Assembly: GCF_001975705.1 (NCBI RefSeq)
Contig: NZ_CP015093.1
Location: forward strand, 1,116,001 to 1,180,000
DNA length: 64,000 nucleotides
Reading direction: 5' to 3'
Source: Salipiger abyssi
GTDB taxonomy: Bacteria > Pseudomonadota > Alphaproteobacteria > Rhodobacterales > Rhodobacteraceae
Part shown: piece after piece, positions 1 through 9,862 of the stretch
Numbering within the stretch: position 1 is the first letter of the stretch
How the letters are laid out: every line of letters starts with the position of its first letter
Notes under the pieces: model-generated
Database searches by the model: none
Seen by the model: the letters and a program-made list of their open reading frames with translations, nothing else
What the model was told of the DNA's origin: nothing
Translations under genes and position numbers: made by a program

Positions 1-320
1 GTCTCGCTCTCGAACCGCATCGAGGGGTGATAGGGCAGCACGAAGCGCATCGGCCAGCTGATATGCGGCATGGCGCGCAGCAGCACCTCGCGCTCGGCCA
101 GCGCCTCATGCACCAGCCGGAATTCGAAATACTCCAGATAGCGCAGCCCGCCATGAAAGAGCTTCGTCGAGGCCGAGGAGGTGGCCGAGGCCAGATCCCC
201 CATTTCGGCCAGGCTCACCGACAGGCCCCGGCCCGCCGCGTCGCGGGCGATGCCGCAGCCGTTGATGCCGCCGCCGATGATGAAAAGGTCGGTTGGCTTA
301 CTCTCGTGCTGATCCGTCAC
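1..320 (-). CDS. glpD: Glycerol-3-phosphate dehydrogenase (FAD), N-terminal part, cut by window edge
   Basis: Only the first 106 or so residues are present; the gene runs off the left edge. The protein opens with a dinucleotide-binding fingerprint (LFIIGGGINGCGIARDAAGRG region, residues 12-32) followed by the family's ATSSASTKLFHGGLRYLE stretch and an RLVHEALAERE segment, both characteristic of aerobic GlpD/FAD-dependent glycerol-3-phosphate dehydrogenases. These oxidise sn-glycerol-3-phosphate to dihydroxyacetone phosphate and pass electrons to quinone at the inner membrane. The start is a GTG at 320, chosen because an AAAGGA Shine-Dalgarno lies 9-10 nt upstream and the only nearby ATG is out of frame. 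The gene is divergent from lepB with a 200-bp gap, so each has its own promoter in that gap; no convincing sigma-70 boxes could be picked out there. Confidence 0.93.
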   Translation of the reverse strand, partial: MTDQHESKPTDLFIIGGGINGCGIARDAAGRGLSVSLAEMGDLASATSSASTKLFHGGLRYLEYFEFRLVHEALAEREVLLRAMPHISWPMRFVLPYHPSMRFESE

Positions 321-520
321 GCATCTCGTCCTTTGGTTCCGTTCTGCGTTTCCCAAGGTATGACAAAGCCCGCCGCATATCGCAACGCGCGGGGGCGGTT
401 ATCGCCAGACAGCGGCCTCACAATGCCGGGACAGGCAGCATCGGTGCCGGGCCGCCGGCTTGACAGTCTCCGACCGCCCGCCCATGAAGCCTGGGGCAAA
501 GGGAGCGAAAGGCAAGTCTT

Positions 521-1354
521 ATGGCGAAAGAGAAAGAGGCGGGCGGGTTTCTGGAAACCGTCAAGACGGTGGTCTATGCGCTGCTGATCGCGGGCGTGTT
601 CCGGACCCTGTTCTTCCAGCCGTTCTGGATCCCCTCGGGCTCGATGAAGGACACGCTGCTCATCGGCGATTTCCTCTTCGTCAACAAGATGAGCTACGGC
701 TATTCCTACGCCTCCTGCCCCTCGATCCGCCTGCCCGCCATCGGCATCGACATCGACGCAAAGGATGTCTGCGGCTGGCTCGGCGGTGACAACGAGCGCC
801 TGTTCGGCTCCGAGCCCGAGCGCGGCGATATCGTCGTGTTCCGCCACCCGGTCACGGGCCGCGATTTCATCAAGCGGCTGATCGGCCTGCCGGGCGACCG
901 CATTCAGGTGAAGAACGGGCTGCTCTACATCAATGACGAGCCGGTCGAGGTCGAGCGCAACGGCACCTTCACCGAGGTCGCCGAGCCGCAGGGCCCGCAA
1001 CAGCTGCGCCCGCGCTGCGAAAACGGCCCCGTGGGCACTGGCGGCGTCTGCGAAAAGTCGCGCTGGACCGAGACGCTGCCGAACGGCAAGACCCATGACA
1101 TCCTGAACATCGCGATGCAGGGCTCGGACAACACCCGCGTCTATACCGTGCCTGCCGGCAACTATTTCATGATGGGCGACAACCGCGACAACTCGTCCGA
1201 CAGCCGCGTGCCCAATGCCGCCGGCGGCGTCGGCTTCGTGCCCTTCGAAAACCTCATCGGCCGCGCGAACCGCGTGGTCTTCTCCTCCGCCGGACGCTCC
1301 ATGCTGTTCTTCTGGACCTGGCGCGCCGACCGTTTCTTCCACAAGCTGCAATGA
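521..1354 (+). CDS. lepB: Signal peptidase I
   Basis: This 277-aa protein cleaves signal peptides from exported proteins at the periplasmic face of the inner membrane. One N-terminal membrane segment (about residues 12-30) precedes the catalytic serine in PSGSM (Ser41). The general-base lysine is in [11 protein letters not shown] (Lys118), and the late family box [11 protein letters not shown] is at 219-229. Length is normal for alphaproteobacteria, which have a single membrane anchor. ATG at 521 is the first start giving the complete anchor. The stop overlaps the rnc start (ATGA at 1351-1354), so lepB, rnc, the following permease and era are very likely cotranscribed; lepB-rnc-era is a widespread conserved order. 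Confidence 0.97.
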   Translation: MAKEKEAGGFLETVKTVVYALLIAGVFRTLFFQPFWIPSGSMKDTLLIGDFLFVNKMSYGYSYASCPSIRLPAIGIDIDAKDVCGWLGGDNERLFGSEPERGDIVVFRHPVTGRDFIKRLIGLPGDRIQVKNGLLYINDEPVEVERNGTFTEVAEPQGPQQLRPRCENGPVGTGGVCEKSRWTETLPNGKTHDILNIAMQGSDNTRVYTVPAGNYFMMGDNRDNSSDSRVPNAAGGVGFVPFENLIGRANRVVFSSAGRSMLFFWTWRADRFFHKLQ

Positions 1355-2037
1355 AGCGCTCTGCCGAGATAGAAGCGCTCGAGGCGCGTCTCGGCCTGCG
1401 TTTCGAGCGGCCAGACCTGCTGCGCCGGGCGCTGACGCATTCCTCGATGTCCGGGCCCGGGCGCGAGGACAACCAGCGGCTGGAATTCCTCGGCGACCGG
1501 GTGCTCGGGCTGGTGATGGCCGAGGCGCTGCTGGCCGGTGACCGCAAGGCCTCCGAAGGCCAGCTCGCGCCGCGCTACAACGCGCTGGTGCGCAAGGAGG
1601 CCTGCGCCGAAGTGGCGCGCGAGGTCGATCTGGGCGCGGCGCTGAAACTCGGGCGGTCCGAGATGATGTCGGGCGGGCGGCGCAAGATGGCGCTGCTCGG
1701 CGACGCGATGGAGGCGGTGATCGCCGCAGTCTATCTCGATGCCGGGTTCGACGCGGCCAAGGAGATGATCCTGCGGCTCTGGGGCGATCGGGTTGCGCAG
1801 GTCGAGGCCGATGCGCGCGACGCCAAGACCTCGCTTCAGGAATGGGCGCAGGCGCGCGGCATGGCGCCGCCCGCCTATGTCGAAACCGGGCGCTCCGGCC
1901 CGGATCACGCCCCGGTCTTCACCATCGAAGCGCGGCTGGACAACGGCGCAACGGCACAGGCCACCGCCGGCTCCAAGCGCAAGGCCGAGCAGCAGGCCGC
2001 GGCGGCACTGCTCGACAAGGTGGGCAAGGGTGACTGA
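1351..2037 (+). CDS. rnc: Ribonuclease III
   Basis: The 228-aa double-strand-specific endoribonuclease processes rRNA precursors and degrades structured RNAs. The RNase III signature [13 protein letters not shown] (residues 41-53) supplies Glu45 and Asp49. A second acidic pair, Asp118 and Glu121, is in LLGDAMEAV, completing the metal site. A double-stranded RNA-binding domain follows from about 157 ([13 protein letters not shown]) to the C-terminal [15 protein letters not shown] helix. Full length for the family. It is translationally coupled to lepB through a 4-bp overlap, and its last codons overlap the GTG start of the downstream permease. Confidence 0.97.
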   Translation: MKRSAEIEALEARLGLRFERPDLLRRALTHSSMSGPGREDNQRLEFLGDRVLGLVMAEALLAGDRKASEGQLAPRYNALVRKEACAEVAREVDLGAALKLGRSEMMSGGRRKMALLGDAMEAVIAAVYLDAGFDAAKEMILRLWGDRVAQVEADARDAKTSLQEWAQARGMAPPAYVETGRSGPDHAPVFTIEARLDNGATAQATAGSKRKAEQQAAAALLDKVGKGD

Positions 2038-2974
2038 CCGCAGCGCGGCCTCCGGCAGCAACGCGCTGGGTGCCCTGTTCATGGTCGTCGCCATGACGCT
2101 CTTTGCCGTCGAGGACGCGCTGTTCAAATCCGTCGCTCCGGGCCTGCCCCCCGGCGAGGCGACGCTGATCTTCGGCCTCACCGGCACCTGTCTCTATGTC
2201 TGCATGACGCTTTTCGCGCGCGAGCCGGTGCTGCACCCGGCGATTCTGCGCCGCCCGCTGCTGATCCGCACCGGGTTCGAGATCGTCGGGCGGCTGTTCT
2301 TTGCCCTGTCGCTGGCCTACACGCCGCTTTCGGTCACCTCCTCGATCCTTCAGGCGGCGCCGCTTGTGGTGACGGCGGGCGCGGCCCTCATCCTGCAAGA
2401 ACATGTGGGCGCGCGGCGCTGGATCGCCATGGCGGTGGGCTTTCTCGGCGTGCTGATGATCCTGCGCCCCACGCCCGAGGCGTTCCGCGCCGACGCGCTG
2501 CTGGCGGTGGCGGGGATGATCGGCTTTGCCATGCGCGATCTCTACACCCGCGCCAGCCCGCCCGCCGTATCCACAAATCAGCTCGGCGTGCTGGGCTTTG
2601 CGGTGATCATCGTCGCGGGGCTGGTCATGCTGCCCTTCGACCCGGCACCGCCACGCCTGCCCGCGGGCACCGAGCTGGGGCGGCTGCTGCTGACCGGGGC
2701 TGTCGGGGTCACCGCCTATACCGCGCTCACCCGCGCCATGCGCACCGGCGAGGTCTCGGTGGTGGCGCCGTTCCGCTATTCGCGGCTGCTGGTGGCGCTG
2801 GTCTTTGCCTTCCTGTTCTTCGGCGAGCGCCCGGATCTCTGGACGCTGGCGGGCGGTGCGCTGATCGTTTGCAGCGGCATCTACACGCTGATCCGCAGCG
2901 GACGCATGCCCTCTGGTCCGGAGGGGCGCAATGGGGTAAAGCGCTCGGATCACCGCAGCGGGAAACGCAAATGA
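2030..2974 (+). CDS. DMT superfamily (EamA) permease
   Basis: A 314-aa, largely hydrophobic protein with about ten predicted membrane segments arranged as two EamA repeats (roughly residues 10-140 and 155-290). It starts at GTG 2030, which overlaps the rnc stop by 8 bp; the longer in-frame reading upstream is only the shadow of rnc. It ends in a 4-bp overlap with era. Family members export amino acids, nucleotides or drugs across the inner membrane, but nothing here indicates the substrate. Its position between rnc and era suggests cotranscription rather than a shared function. RNase III-Era linkage is ancient, so the permease looks like an insertion into that operon. Confidence 0.85.
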   Translation: MTDRSAASGSNALGALFMVVAMTLFAVEDALFKSVAPGLPPGEATLIFGLTGTCLYVCMTLFAREPVLHPAILRRPLLIRTGFEIVGRLFFALSLAYTPLSVTSSILQAAPLVVTAGAALILQEHVGARRWIAMAVGFLGVLMILRPTPEAFRADALLAVAGMIGFAMRDLYTRASPPAVSTNQLGVLGFAVIIVAGLVMLPFDPAPPRLPAGTELGRLLLTGAVGVTAYTALTRAMRTGEVSVVAPFRYSRLLVALVFAFLFFGERPDLWTLAGGALIVCSGIYTLIRSGRMPSGPEGRNGVKRSDHRSGKRK

Positions 2975-3876
2975 CCACACGCGCCGGATTCGTCGCCCTG
3001 ATCGGAGAGCCCAACGCGGGCAAATCCACCCTCACCAACCGCATGGTGGGGGCCAAGGTGAGCATCGTCACCCACAAGGTGCAGACCACCCGCACCCGCA
3101 TTCGCGGCGTGGCGATGGAGGGCGAGAGCCAGCTGGTCTTTGTCGACACGCCCGGCCTCTTCAAACCGCGCCGCCGGCTCGACCGCGCCATGGTGGCGGC
3201 GGCCTGGGGGGGCGCGGCGGATGCCGATATCATCGTGCTGCTGGTCGAGGCGCATCGCGGCGTGACGGAAGGCGTGGAGCGCATTCTGGAAGGGCTCGCC
3301 GATCTGCCCAAGGGCCGCAAGGTGGCGCTGGCGATCAACAAGATCGACCGGGTCGAGGCCCCGGCGCTGCTGGCGCTGACCAAGGAGCTCAACGACCGCT
3401 ACGCCTTTGCCCAGACCTTCATGATTTCGGCCGAGCGCGGCCACGGGGTCGAGGCGCTGCGCAAATGGCTGGCCGAAGAGCTTCCCGAAGGCCCCTGGCT
3501 CTATCCCGAGGACCAGATCGCCGATCTGCCCATGCGGATGATCGCCGCCGAGATGACACGCGAAAAGCTGACCCTGCGGCTGCATCAGGAGCTGCCCTAT
3601 CAGCTCACCGTCGAGACCGAGAACTGGGAAGAGCGCAAGGACGGCTCGGCCCGGATCGACCAGATGATCTATGTCGCCCGCGACGGCCACAAGGGCATCG
3701 TGCTGGGCAAGAAGGGCGAGACCATCAAGGCGGTGAGCCAGGCGGCCCGCGCCGAGATCGAGGAATTCCTCGGTCGCAAGGTGCATCTCTTCCTTCAGGT
3801 AAAGGTCCGCGAGAACTGGCTCGAAGAGGCCGAGCGCTATTCCGAGATGGGGCTCGATTTCAAGGACGGCAACTGA
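2971..3876 (+). CDS. era: GTPase Era, 16S rRNA/30S assembly factor
   Basis: The 301-aa GTPase binds the 3' end of 16S rRNA during 30S maturation. G1 is GEPNAGKST (12-20), G3 DTPG (59-62), G4 NKID (123-126) and G5 SAERG (153-157). The effector region THKVQTTRTRIRG follows G1. The C-terminal KH domain carries the GKKGETIK loop. The start at 2971 ([12 protein letters not shown]) is the last codon position before G1 and overlaps the stop of the upstream permease as ATGA; the open frame extends further upstream but without family sequence. Only 4 bp separate it from the next gene. Confidence 0.97.
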   Translation: MTTRAGFVALIGEPNAGKSTLTNRMVGAKVSIVTHKVQTTRTRIRGVAMEGESQLVFVDTPGLFKPRRRLDRAMVAAAWGGAADADIIVLLVEAHRGVTEGVERILEGLADLPKGRKVALAINKIDRVEAPALLALTKELNDRYAFAQTFMISAERGHGVEALRKWLAEELPEGPWLYPEDQIADLPMRMIAAEMTREKLTLRLHQELPYQLTVETENWEERKDGSARIDQMIYVARDGHKGIVLGKKGETIKAVSQAARAEIEEFLGRKVHLFLQVKVRENWLEEAERYSEMGLDFKDGN

Positions 3877-3880
3877 GCCC

Positions 3881-4210
3881 ATGGCCCGGCTGACCACGCG
3901 GTTCTGGGTCGATGCCTATCTGGCGCGGCTGTCTTTCCAGAACATCCCCGCCTATGTGACCGCCCATGGCGACGACACCGCCGGCGCGGTGCTGGTGAAA
4001 CTCGCCACGCTCGACGGCAAGGCCCGCGCCTTCACGCGCGGTTTCGACCTGATGTCGGGCGAACGGAAATGGACCGAGCTCGCCGCCGGAGACGAGCGCG
4101 AGGTCGATGCCTCGGTTGCCAAACAGCGCGGTTTCGACCCGGATCTCTGGGTGATCGAGGTTGAGGACCGGCAGGGCCGGCATCTGCTCGACGAGGACGG
4201 GCTGAGCTAA
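3881..4210 (+). CDS. DUF1491 family protein
   Basis: A 109-aa cytosolic protein with the DUF1491 pattern: N-terminal RLTTRFWVDAYLARL, a central GAVLVKLATLDG strand pair and a C-terminal FDPDLWVIEVEDRQGRHLL. The family is conserved in alphaproteobacteria and often lies next to era, as here (4-bp gap). Its biochemical function is not established. The last 4 bp overlap the convergent MOSC gene, so the two stop codons share sequence. No membrane segment, signal peptide or catalytic motif is apparent. Confidence 0.85.
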   Translation: MARLTTRFWVDAYLARLSFQNIPAYVTAHGDDTAGAVLVKLATLDGKARAFTRGFDLMSGERKWTELAAGDEREVDASVAKQRGFDPDLWVIEVEDRQGRHLLDEDGLS

Positions 4211-4803
4211 CGCAGCACCGCCTCGATATGCGCCCAGACCGGCTGGTCGGGGATGTGCAGGCGCAGCGCGTCGCCCAGATGCAGCGCGCCGGGGCGCTCG
4301 ACCCAGGCCACCACCCCGCGCCGGCCCGCCGCCGCCGGCTTGAACCGCGCCCCGATGCCCGCATGCTCCTGCTCGATCTCGCGCCCGGGCAGCACGCAGG
4401 GGCGGTTTTCCATATCCACCGCCAGCGTCACCCCGTCCGGCCCCTGCAAGCGCGAGGAGGGCGGGATATGCGAGAGATCCGGCAGCCCCTCGACCACCAC
4501 CGTGGCGCCCAGCCATTCCGGCTCCAGCGTGGCCAGCCCCATGCGTTCGGCGATGGCGGCGATCTCCTCGACCGACATCATCGAGATCTGCCGGCTGTTG
4601 CGGATCGTGGTGCCGCGCGGATGCTGCTTGAGCACGCGGCTGCACGAGGCGCGGGTGAGGCCCGAATGCCGCTCGCCAACGGGCCCCTCAAAGCCCAGTT
4701 CCAGCCGCTCGACCGCCTCCGAACGCAGCCCCTTTCCGGCCTCGGGCACGCGGCCCAGCCAGCGGATCGTGGCGTGAAAATCGGTGGGTTTCAGCGCGGG
4801 CAT
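4207..4803 (-). CDS. MOSC domain-containing protein
   Basis: A 198-aa protein with the beta-barrel MOSC domain of molybdenum cofactor sulfurases and YiiM/YuaD-like proteins. Visible family features are HSGLTRASCSRVLKQHPRGT (about 46-65) and the conserved cysteine motif NRPCVLPG with Cys136, where a persulfide or Moco ligand would sit. The start at 4803 is preferred over an upstream in-frame ATG at 4875 because it follows a strong GGAGG 11 nt upstream and begins the family sequence. MOSC proteins carry sulfur for metal-sulfur cluster assembly or reduce N-hydroxylated compounds with Moco; which applies here is unknown. Confidence 0.85.
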   Translation of the reverse strand: MPALKPTDFHATIRWLGRVPEAGKGLRSEAVERLELGFEGPVGERHSGLTRASCSRVLKQHPRGTTIRNSRQISMMSVEEIAAIAERMGLATLEPEWLGATVVVEGLPDLSHIPPSSRLQGPDGVTLAVDMENRPCVLPGREIEQEHAGIGARFKPAAAGRRGVVAWVERPGALHLGDALRLHIPDQPVWAHIEAVLR

Positions 4804-4921
4804 GGGCGGCACCTCCTCATCGTTCTGCGAACTCTGCGCAAAGCGCCGCGCGGCGCCAACCCGCATCGCGCGCATTAACGATTAAATTGCGGTGATCTCT
4901 GGAAAATCCGGGCGGCGCGCC

Positions 4922-5698
4922 TCAGCGCGTGACGGTAAAGAACATCCGCCGGAACGGGAAGAGCACATGCCCGTTCGGCTGCACCGGATAGGCGCTGCCG
5001 ATCACGTCCTCATAAGCCATATCCAGCCGCGCCTGTTCCTCGGCAGAGAGCGGCGCCTTGATCGGGCGGGTGAAGGTCGCATCGGTAAAGCGCCGCACCG
5101 GATGCCCGGTGCCGTCGGGCGCCAGCTCCTGGTAATATTCCGTCTCCCAGAGCGAGACCTGCCCCAGCGGGCTCAGGATGCGGTGATATTCGGCAGGCAG
5201 CAGCACACCGGGCAGCTTGCCGGGATCGACGCGCCCGGGAAAGAACTCCTCGGCCAGCGACAGCCAGAGCCTGTGCGAGGGCGCGTTGTTCTGATGCGGC
5301 ACCTGCACCGCCAGCGTGCCGCCGGGCGCCAGCAGCCGGACGAGCTGCGGCAGCAGCGTCTCGTGACCGCGCAGCCATTGCAGCGTCGCATTGGAAAAGA
5401 TCAGCGCCGGCGGCGTCTCGGGGCGCCAGGTGGCGACATCCGCCTCGACAAGAGCGTCATAGGCGCCGGTCGCGCGCGCCTCCTCCAGCATGGCGGGGCT
5501 CAGATCGACCCCGGTCAGTCTGCGCCCGAGCTGTTTCAGCGCCGGGCCGACCGCGCCATTGCCGCAGCCCAGATCCACCACCTCGCCCTCGGGCAGCGGG
5601 CCGACGCTGCGCAGCAGGTCGATGGCGGGGCGCAAACGAAGACCCCGGAATCTGCCATAGAGTCCGGGGTCCCAGTCGTTCTGCGATGTGCCGCTCAT
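4922..5698 (-). CDS. tam: SAM-dependent methyltransferase, trans-aconitate 2-methyltransferase-like
   Basis: A 258-aa class I methyltransferase. The SAM-binding glycine motif is [11 protein letters not shown] (41-51), followed by GVDLSPAML (motif II) and [10 protein letters not shown]. The latter, together with the C-terminal [11 protein letters not shown], matches the Tam family that methylates trans-aconitate. The start ATG overlaps the ftsH stop (5695-5698), so it is translated from the ftsH transcript. Assignment to Tam rests on overall motif spacing; a related small-molecule methyltransferase cannot be excluded. Confidence 0.78.
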   Translation of the reverse strand: MSGTSQNDWDPGLYGRFRGLRLRPAIDLLRSVGPLPEGEVVDLGCGNGAVGPALKQLGRRLTGVDLSPAMLEEARATGAYDALVEADVATWRPETPPALIFSNATLQWLRGHETLLPQLVRLLAPGGTLAVQVPHQNNAPSHRLWLSLAEEFFPGRVDPGKLPGVLLPAEYHRILSPLGQVSLWETEYYQELAPDGTGHPVRRFTDATFTRPIKAPLSAEEQARLDMAYEDVIGSAYPVQPNGHVLFPFRRMFFTVTR

Positions 5699-7611
5699 GC
5701 GGAGGGCTCAGGCTCCAGCCCGCCTTCACCAGCGGGTTTCGCCTTGGGCTTGGTCTTGGGAATGGCGGTGACGCTCGGCGTGTCGTCATCGGATTCCGTA
5801 TCGGTGTCGTCGCCGGAATGCGGCGGCTCGCCGCGCATCACGCGCTTGATCTCTTCGCCGGTCAGGGTCTCGTATTCGAGCAGCCCCTTGGCCAGACGCT
5901 CCCAGTCTTCCTGACGCTCGGTCAGGATCTGGTAGGCGCGCTCATAGGCTTCCTGGATGAAGCGGCGCACCTCATCCTCGATCAGCTCTTTGGTATGCGC
6001 CGAAACCGAGAGGCCGGCGGTGTTGCCCTGATAGCCCTCATGCGCTTCGGAATAGTCGATATTGCCGATCTTGTCCGACATGCCCCAGCGCAGCACCATG
6101 GCGCGCGCCAGCGCGCTGGCCTGCTGGATGTCGCCCGCCGGGCCGTTCGAGACGTTGGGCTCGCCGTATTTGATGATCTCGGCGGCCTTGCCGGCCATGG
6201 TCATGGCAAGCTTTTCCTCACACTCGGATTTGTGCCAGTTCAGCCGGTCGATCTCGGGCAGCGAGACCACCATACCCAGTGCCCCGCCGCGCGGAATGAT
6301 CGTCGCCTTGTAGACCGGATCGCATTGCGGAAGGGTCAGCCCCACCACCGCGTGGCCGGCCTCGTGATAGGCGGTCTTTTCCTTCTGCTCGGGGGTCAGC
6401 ACCATGGAGCGGCGTTCCGCGCCCATCATGACCTTGTCCTTGGCGTTCTCGAAATCTTCCATCGTGACAAAGCGGCGGCCCACACGCGCGGCCATCAGCG
6501 CCGCCTCATTCACCAGGTTGGCGAGATCCGCGCCCGAGAAACCGGGGGTGCCGCGCGCGATGATGCGCAGGTCGACATCGGGGCCCAGAGGAGTCTTGCG
6601 CGCATGCACGCCGAGGATCTTTTCGCGACCCTTGATATCGGGGTTCGGCACGGTGACCTGACGGTCGAACCGGCCGGGGCGCAGCAGCGCCGGGTCGAGC
6701 ACATCGCGGCGGTTGGTGGCCGCGACGATGATCACGCCTTCATTGGCCTCGAACCCGTCCATCTCGACCAGAAGCTGGTTGAGGGTCTGTTCGCGCTCGT
6801 CATTGCCGCCGCCATAGCCCGAGCCACGGTTGCGGCCCACGGCGTCGATCTCGTCGATGAAGACGATACAGGGGGCGTTCTTCTTGGCCTGCTCGAACAT
6901 GTCGCGCACGCGGCTGGCGCCGACACCGACGAACATCTCGACGAAATCGGAGCCCGAAATGGTGAAGAAAGGCACGCCGGCCTCGCCCGCGATGGCGCGT
7001 GCGAGCAGCGTCTTACCGGTGCCCGGAGGGCCCACCAGCAGCGCCCCCTTGGGGATCTTGCCGCCGAGGCGGGAGAATTTCTGCGGGTTGCGGAGGAATT
7101 CGACGATCTCCTCCAGCTCTTCCTTGGCCTCGTCGATGCCCGCGACATCGTCGAAGGTCACACGCCCGTGCTTTTCGGTCAGCAGCTTGGCCTTGGATTT
7201 GCCAAAGCCCATTGCGCCGCCTTTGCCGCCGCCCTGCATCCGGTTCATGAAGTAGATCCAGACGCCGATCAGCAGCAGGAAGGGCAGCAGGCTCAGCAGG
7301 AAGGCCTGAAAGCCCGATTGCTCCTGCTGCTCGGCGCGCACGACCACGCCTTTGTCGATCAGCATGTCGGTGACCTGCGCGTCCTCGGGTTTGACCGTGA
7401 CGTAATCGGTGCCGTCATTGCTGCGGTAGCGGATCTGTTCACCGTCTATCGTGACCGAACTGACGTTCTGGTCATCCACCGCCTGCACAAAATCGGAATA
7501 GCTGATTTCGCGGCTTTGCAGCGTGCTGCCACCACCCGAGAACAGGTTGAACAGCGCCAGGATCAGAAGGAACAGGACCACCCAGAAGGCGATATTGCGT
7601 GCGTTGCCCAA
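5695..7611 (-). CDS. ftsH: ATP-dependent zinc metalloprotease FtsH
   Basis: The 638-aa membrane-bound AAA+ protease degrades unassembled membrane proteins and regulators such as LpxC. There are two membrane segments (about 7-25 and 103-122) flanking a periplasmic domain. The AAA module has Walker A GPPGTGKT (194-201), Walker B FIDEID (251-256) and the second region of homology [19 protein letters not shown]. The zinc-binding HEAGH is at 416-420. The tail is acidic and proline-rich. Length and architecture are typical. The tilS gene lies 75 bp upstream on the same strand, an order common in proteobacteria; the tam-like gene overlaps the 3' end. Confidence 0.98.
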   Translation of the reverse strand: MGNARNIAFWVVLFLLILALFNLFSGGGSTLQSREISYSDFVQAVDDQNVSSVTIDGEQIRYRSNDGTDYVTVKPEDAQVTDMLIDKGVVVRAEQQEQSGFQAFLLSLLPFLLLIGVWIYFMNRMQGGGKGGAMGFGKSKAKLLTEKHGRVTFDDVAGIDEAKEELEEIVEFLRNPQKFSRLGGKIPKGALLVGPPGTGKTLLARAIAGEAGVPFFTISGSDFVEMFVGVGASRVRDMFEQAKKNAPCIVFIDEIDAVGRNRGSGYGGGNDEREQTLNQLLVEMDGFEANEGVIIVAATNRRDVLDPALLRPGRFDRQVTVPNPDIKGREKILGVHARKTPLGPDVDLRIIARGTPGFSGADLANLVNEAALMAARVGRRFVTMEDFENAKDKVMMGAERRSMVLTPEQKEKTAYHEAGHAVVGLTLPQCDPVYKATIIPRGGALGMVVSLPEIDRLNWHKSECEEKLAMTMAGKAAEIIKYGEPNVSNGPAGDIQQASALARAMVLRWGMSDKIGNIDYSEAHEGYQGNTAGLSVSAHTKELIEDEVRRFIQEAYERAYQILTERQEDWERLAKGLLEYETLTGEEIKRVMRGEPPHSGDDTDTESDDDTPSVTAIPKTKPKAKPAGEGGLEPEPSA

Positions 7612-7686
7612 GGAATGCCTCCAAACATGCGTCGCGCGCCCGGGCCCGGACGCGATGGTCCTAACATAAGGATCGGACGCGCCGGT

Positions 7687-9030
7687 TCAATGCGAAAGAA
7701 GGAAGGATGGGAAACCCAACCCTTCCCGTCCCATGGGCCAGAGCGCCGTTGTGCCCCCCGGTCCGAGCCCCAGCGCGTCACAGGCGAGGAGCTGGTCGCC
7801 GTCCCAGATTGCGGGCAGCGCCCGCGCCACCGCATGGGCCGGGCCGGGTTCGCGCGCGCGACCTGCCTGACGCCAGCCCTCCTCGCCGAGGGCCCGGATC
7901 TCGAAGCCGGCGAGATCCTCGTGGAAAACCCGCCACTTGCCGTCCCAGAGCGCCTGCGGCGACACCGGCACGCGCAGCTCGGCAACGACGGCATATTCCC
8001 GGTAAAGGCGGATCTCCTCGCGCCCGGTGCGCGCTTCGCAGCCCAGCAGAGTGCCGGCCCCGCCAGAGAGCAGCCGGTCGATCAGCGCCTCCAGCGGCGC
8101 GGCGCGCGGGCGATATTCCGCTGAGGCGATGAATTGCAGCGACGCGGCAAGCAGCCGCAGCTGGGTGTCGCGGTCGAGCGTTTCGAAACCGGCGCGTGTC
8201 AGGACCATCTCACCTGTCGTGACGTCAAGACGCCCGCAGCGCGCCCAGGCCTCCGCCGCGCGCGCCTTCAGCGTATCGCGCGCCCGCGCCATCCGGCCCG
8301 CCGTAGCCGCCAGCCCCTCCGCATCGAGGCCATGGGGCGCAAGCTCTGCCAGCAGCCGGCGGATCCGGGCGCGGTCGTAGCGCGGATCCTCGTTGCTGGG
8401 GTCCTCCACCCAGCGGCCGTTGAGAACGCGCAGGTAATGGCGCAGCTCTTCCCGCCCCATGTCGAGGCAGGGCCGGACGATCTCGAACCGCTGCGGATCG
8501 CCGCCTGCGGGCGGTCTTGCGCCGACAACCTCCTCCGGCGCAAGCGCGCGCTGCGGTGCGGGCTGGTGGATCTGTCGCATCGGCGCCATGGCGGAAAGAC
8601 CGTCGACGCCGGAGCCGCGCGCCAGCCGCATCAGGAAGGTCTCGGCCACGTCGTCGCGCGTATGCGCCAGCAGCACATGCCCGATCCCGCCGCGCCAGCG
8701 CCCGATCATGTCGAGCCGCCCGCGCCGCGCGGCATCCATCAGATTGCCCTGCCCGTCCCAGCGCCAGTGCAGCACCGCATGCGGATGGCCGAGCTCTTCG
8801 CAGGTCTCGCGCACCAGCGCGGCCTCACTGGCGGCCTCGGGACGCAGCCCGTGATCCACGGTGACCACCCAGAGCCGCACGCCCCAGGTATGGGTCCAGT
8901 TATGCGCGAGCGTCAGCATCGCCATGCTGTCGCCGCCGCCCGAGACGGCGAGTGCGATATCGGTTGGAAAATCGGGGCCCAGCGCCGCGCCCATGGCATC
9001 GGCAAAGCGCTGGTCGAGGCTGGGCGTCAC
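7687..9030 (-). CDS. tilS: tRNA(Ile)-lysidine synthase
   Basis: The 447-aa enzyme converts C34 of the tRNA-Ile CAU anticodon to lysidine with ATP and lysine, so that it reads AUA. The N-type ATP pyrophosphatase P-loop SGGGDS is at 30-35, followed by the family strings VTVDHGLRPEA and LLAHTRDDVAETFLMRLARGSG. A C-terminal domain with family-typical low conservation follows. The start is a GTG at 9030 overlapping the ybgF stop (GTGA, 9027-9030), indicating translational coupling to the tol-pal operon. ftsH follows 75 bp downstream. Confidence 0.95.
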   Translation of the reverse strand: MTPSLDQRFADAMGAALGPDFPTDIALAVSGGGDSMAMLTLAHNWTHTWGVRLWVVTVDHGLRPEAASEAALVRETCEELGHPHAVLHWRWDGQGNLMDAARRGRLDMIGRWRGGIGHVLLAHTRDDVAETFLMRLARGSGVDGLSAMAPMRQIHQPAPQRALAPEEVVGARPPAGGDPQRFEIVRPCLDMGREELRHYLRVLNGRWVEDPSNEDPRYDRARIRRLLAELAPHGLDAEGLAATAGRMARARDTLKARAAEAWARCGRLDVTTGEMVLTRAGFETLDRDTQLRLLAASLQFIASAEYRPRAAPLEALIDRLLSGGAGTLLGCEARTGREEIRLYREYAVVAELRVPVSPQALWDGKWRVFHEDLAGFEIRALGEEGWRQAGRAREPGPAHAVARALPAIWDGDQLLACDALGLGPGGTTALWPMGREGLGFPSFLLSH

Positions 9031-9857
9031 GGGCAGTTGAGGCGGCTCCGCTCGGCTTGCGCCTCTGCCACCGCGTCGCTGCCGGGATAGCGCGCCGAAA
9101 CCTCGGCCAGCGTGACGCAGGCCTCGTCGGTGCTGCCGAGCGCGCCCAGCGAGGCGCCCAGACGCCAGAGCGCCTCGGGGCCGGCCTCACTTTCGGGATA
9201 GCTGGCATAGGCGTCGAGAAAGCGCCGCGCGGCCTCGCGGGTGTTGCCCATCTCGCTCAGGGCGCGGCCCTCCCCGACCAGCGCCGCAGGCTCTAGCGGG
9301 CTGCCGGGAAAGGTCTCGCGGAAGGCCGCAAACTGGTTCGCGGCGCCTTGAAAGTCACCGGAGGCGAGCGCCTCCTGCGCCCGCCGGTAGTCTGTCTGTT
9401 CGCCGATGGCGAGTTCCGCGCCGCCCGAGGGCAGCGTTTCAGGGGCCGGGCTCGGCGCGGGCGCCGGCACGGACGAAGCGCTTTCGCCCCCCAGCAGCGG
9501 CGTGTCGCCCAGCGAGCCGATGTCGCAGGAGGGCTCCAGCTCGCAGAGGCGGAAGTTCAGATCGCCGATCCGGTTGCTGCCGTCGCTGACGACCCGGTCG
9601 ATGCGGTGCTGCAATTCCTCGGCACGGGCGGTGAGGCGCTGAAGCTCGGCCTCGATGGTATTGACCCGGTCGAGCGTGCCGCCGCTGACCTGCACGTCGC
9701 GCAGGCCGGTGGTGTTGAGCTCCTGCTTGAGCCGCAGCAGTTCCGTCGTCAGGACCGAAAGGTCCTGACGGATATCGGCCAGCGTCTCGGTACTCTGGGC
9801 CTCGGCGCCACTGACGGCGGCGAGACTCAGGCTCAGCGCGAGGGCGGCGAGGCGCAT
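9027..9857 (-). CDS. ybgF: Tol-Pal system protein YbgF/CpoB
   Basis: A 276-aa periplasmic protein. It has an 18-20-residue signal peptide (MRLAALALSLSLAAVSG), a helical coiled-coil segment with heptad-like leucines (about 25-90), a proline/alanine linker (about 125-150) and a C-terminal TPR region (about 155-276). CpoB coordinates Tol-Pal with peptidoglycan synthesis during outer-membrane constriction. It lies 5 bp downstream of pal and overlaps tilS, the standard end of a tol-pal operon. Cysteines in LCELEPSCD and near EACVTL could form disulfides. Confidence 0.93.
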   Translation of the reverse strand: MRLAALALSLSLAAVSGAEAQSTETLADIRQDLSVLTTELLRLKQELNTTGLRDVQVSGGTLDRVNTIEAELQRLTARAEELQHRIDRVVSDGSNRIGDLNFRLCELEPSCDIGSLGDTPLLGGESASSVPAPAPSPAPETLPSGGAELAIGEQTDYRRAQEALASGDFQGAANQFAAFRETFPGSPLEPAALVGEGRALSEMGNTREAARRFLDAYASYPESEAGPEALWRLGASLGALGSTDEACVTLAEVSARYPGSDAVAEAQAERSRLNCP

Positions 9858-9862
9858 GCGCG

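Noticed and set aside
4981..5000. GGATAGG half-site inside the tam-like gene
   Set aside because: It has no partner half-site at the four-base spacing and lies within coding sequence, so it was not counted with the four palindromes of the polysaccharide locus.
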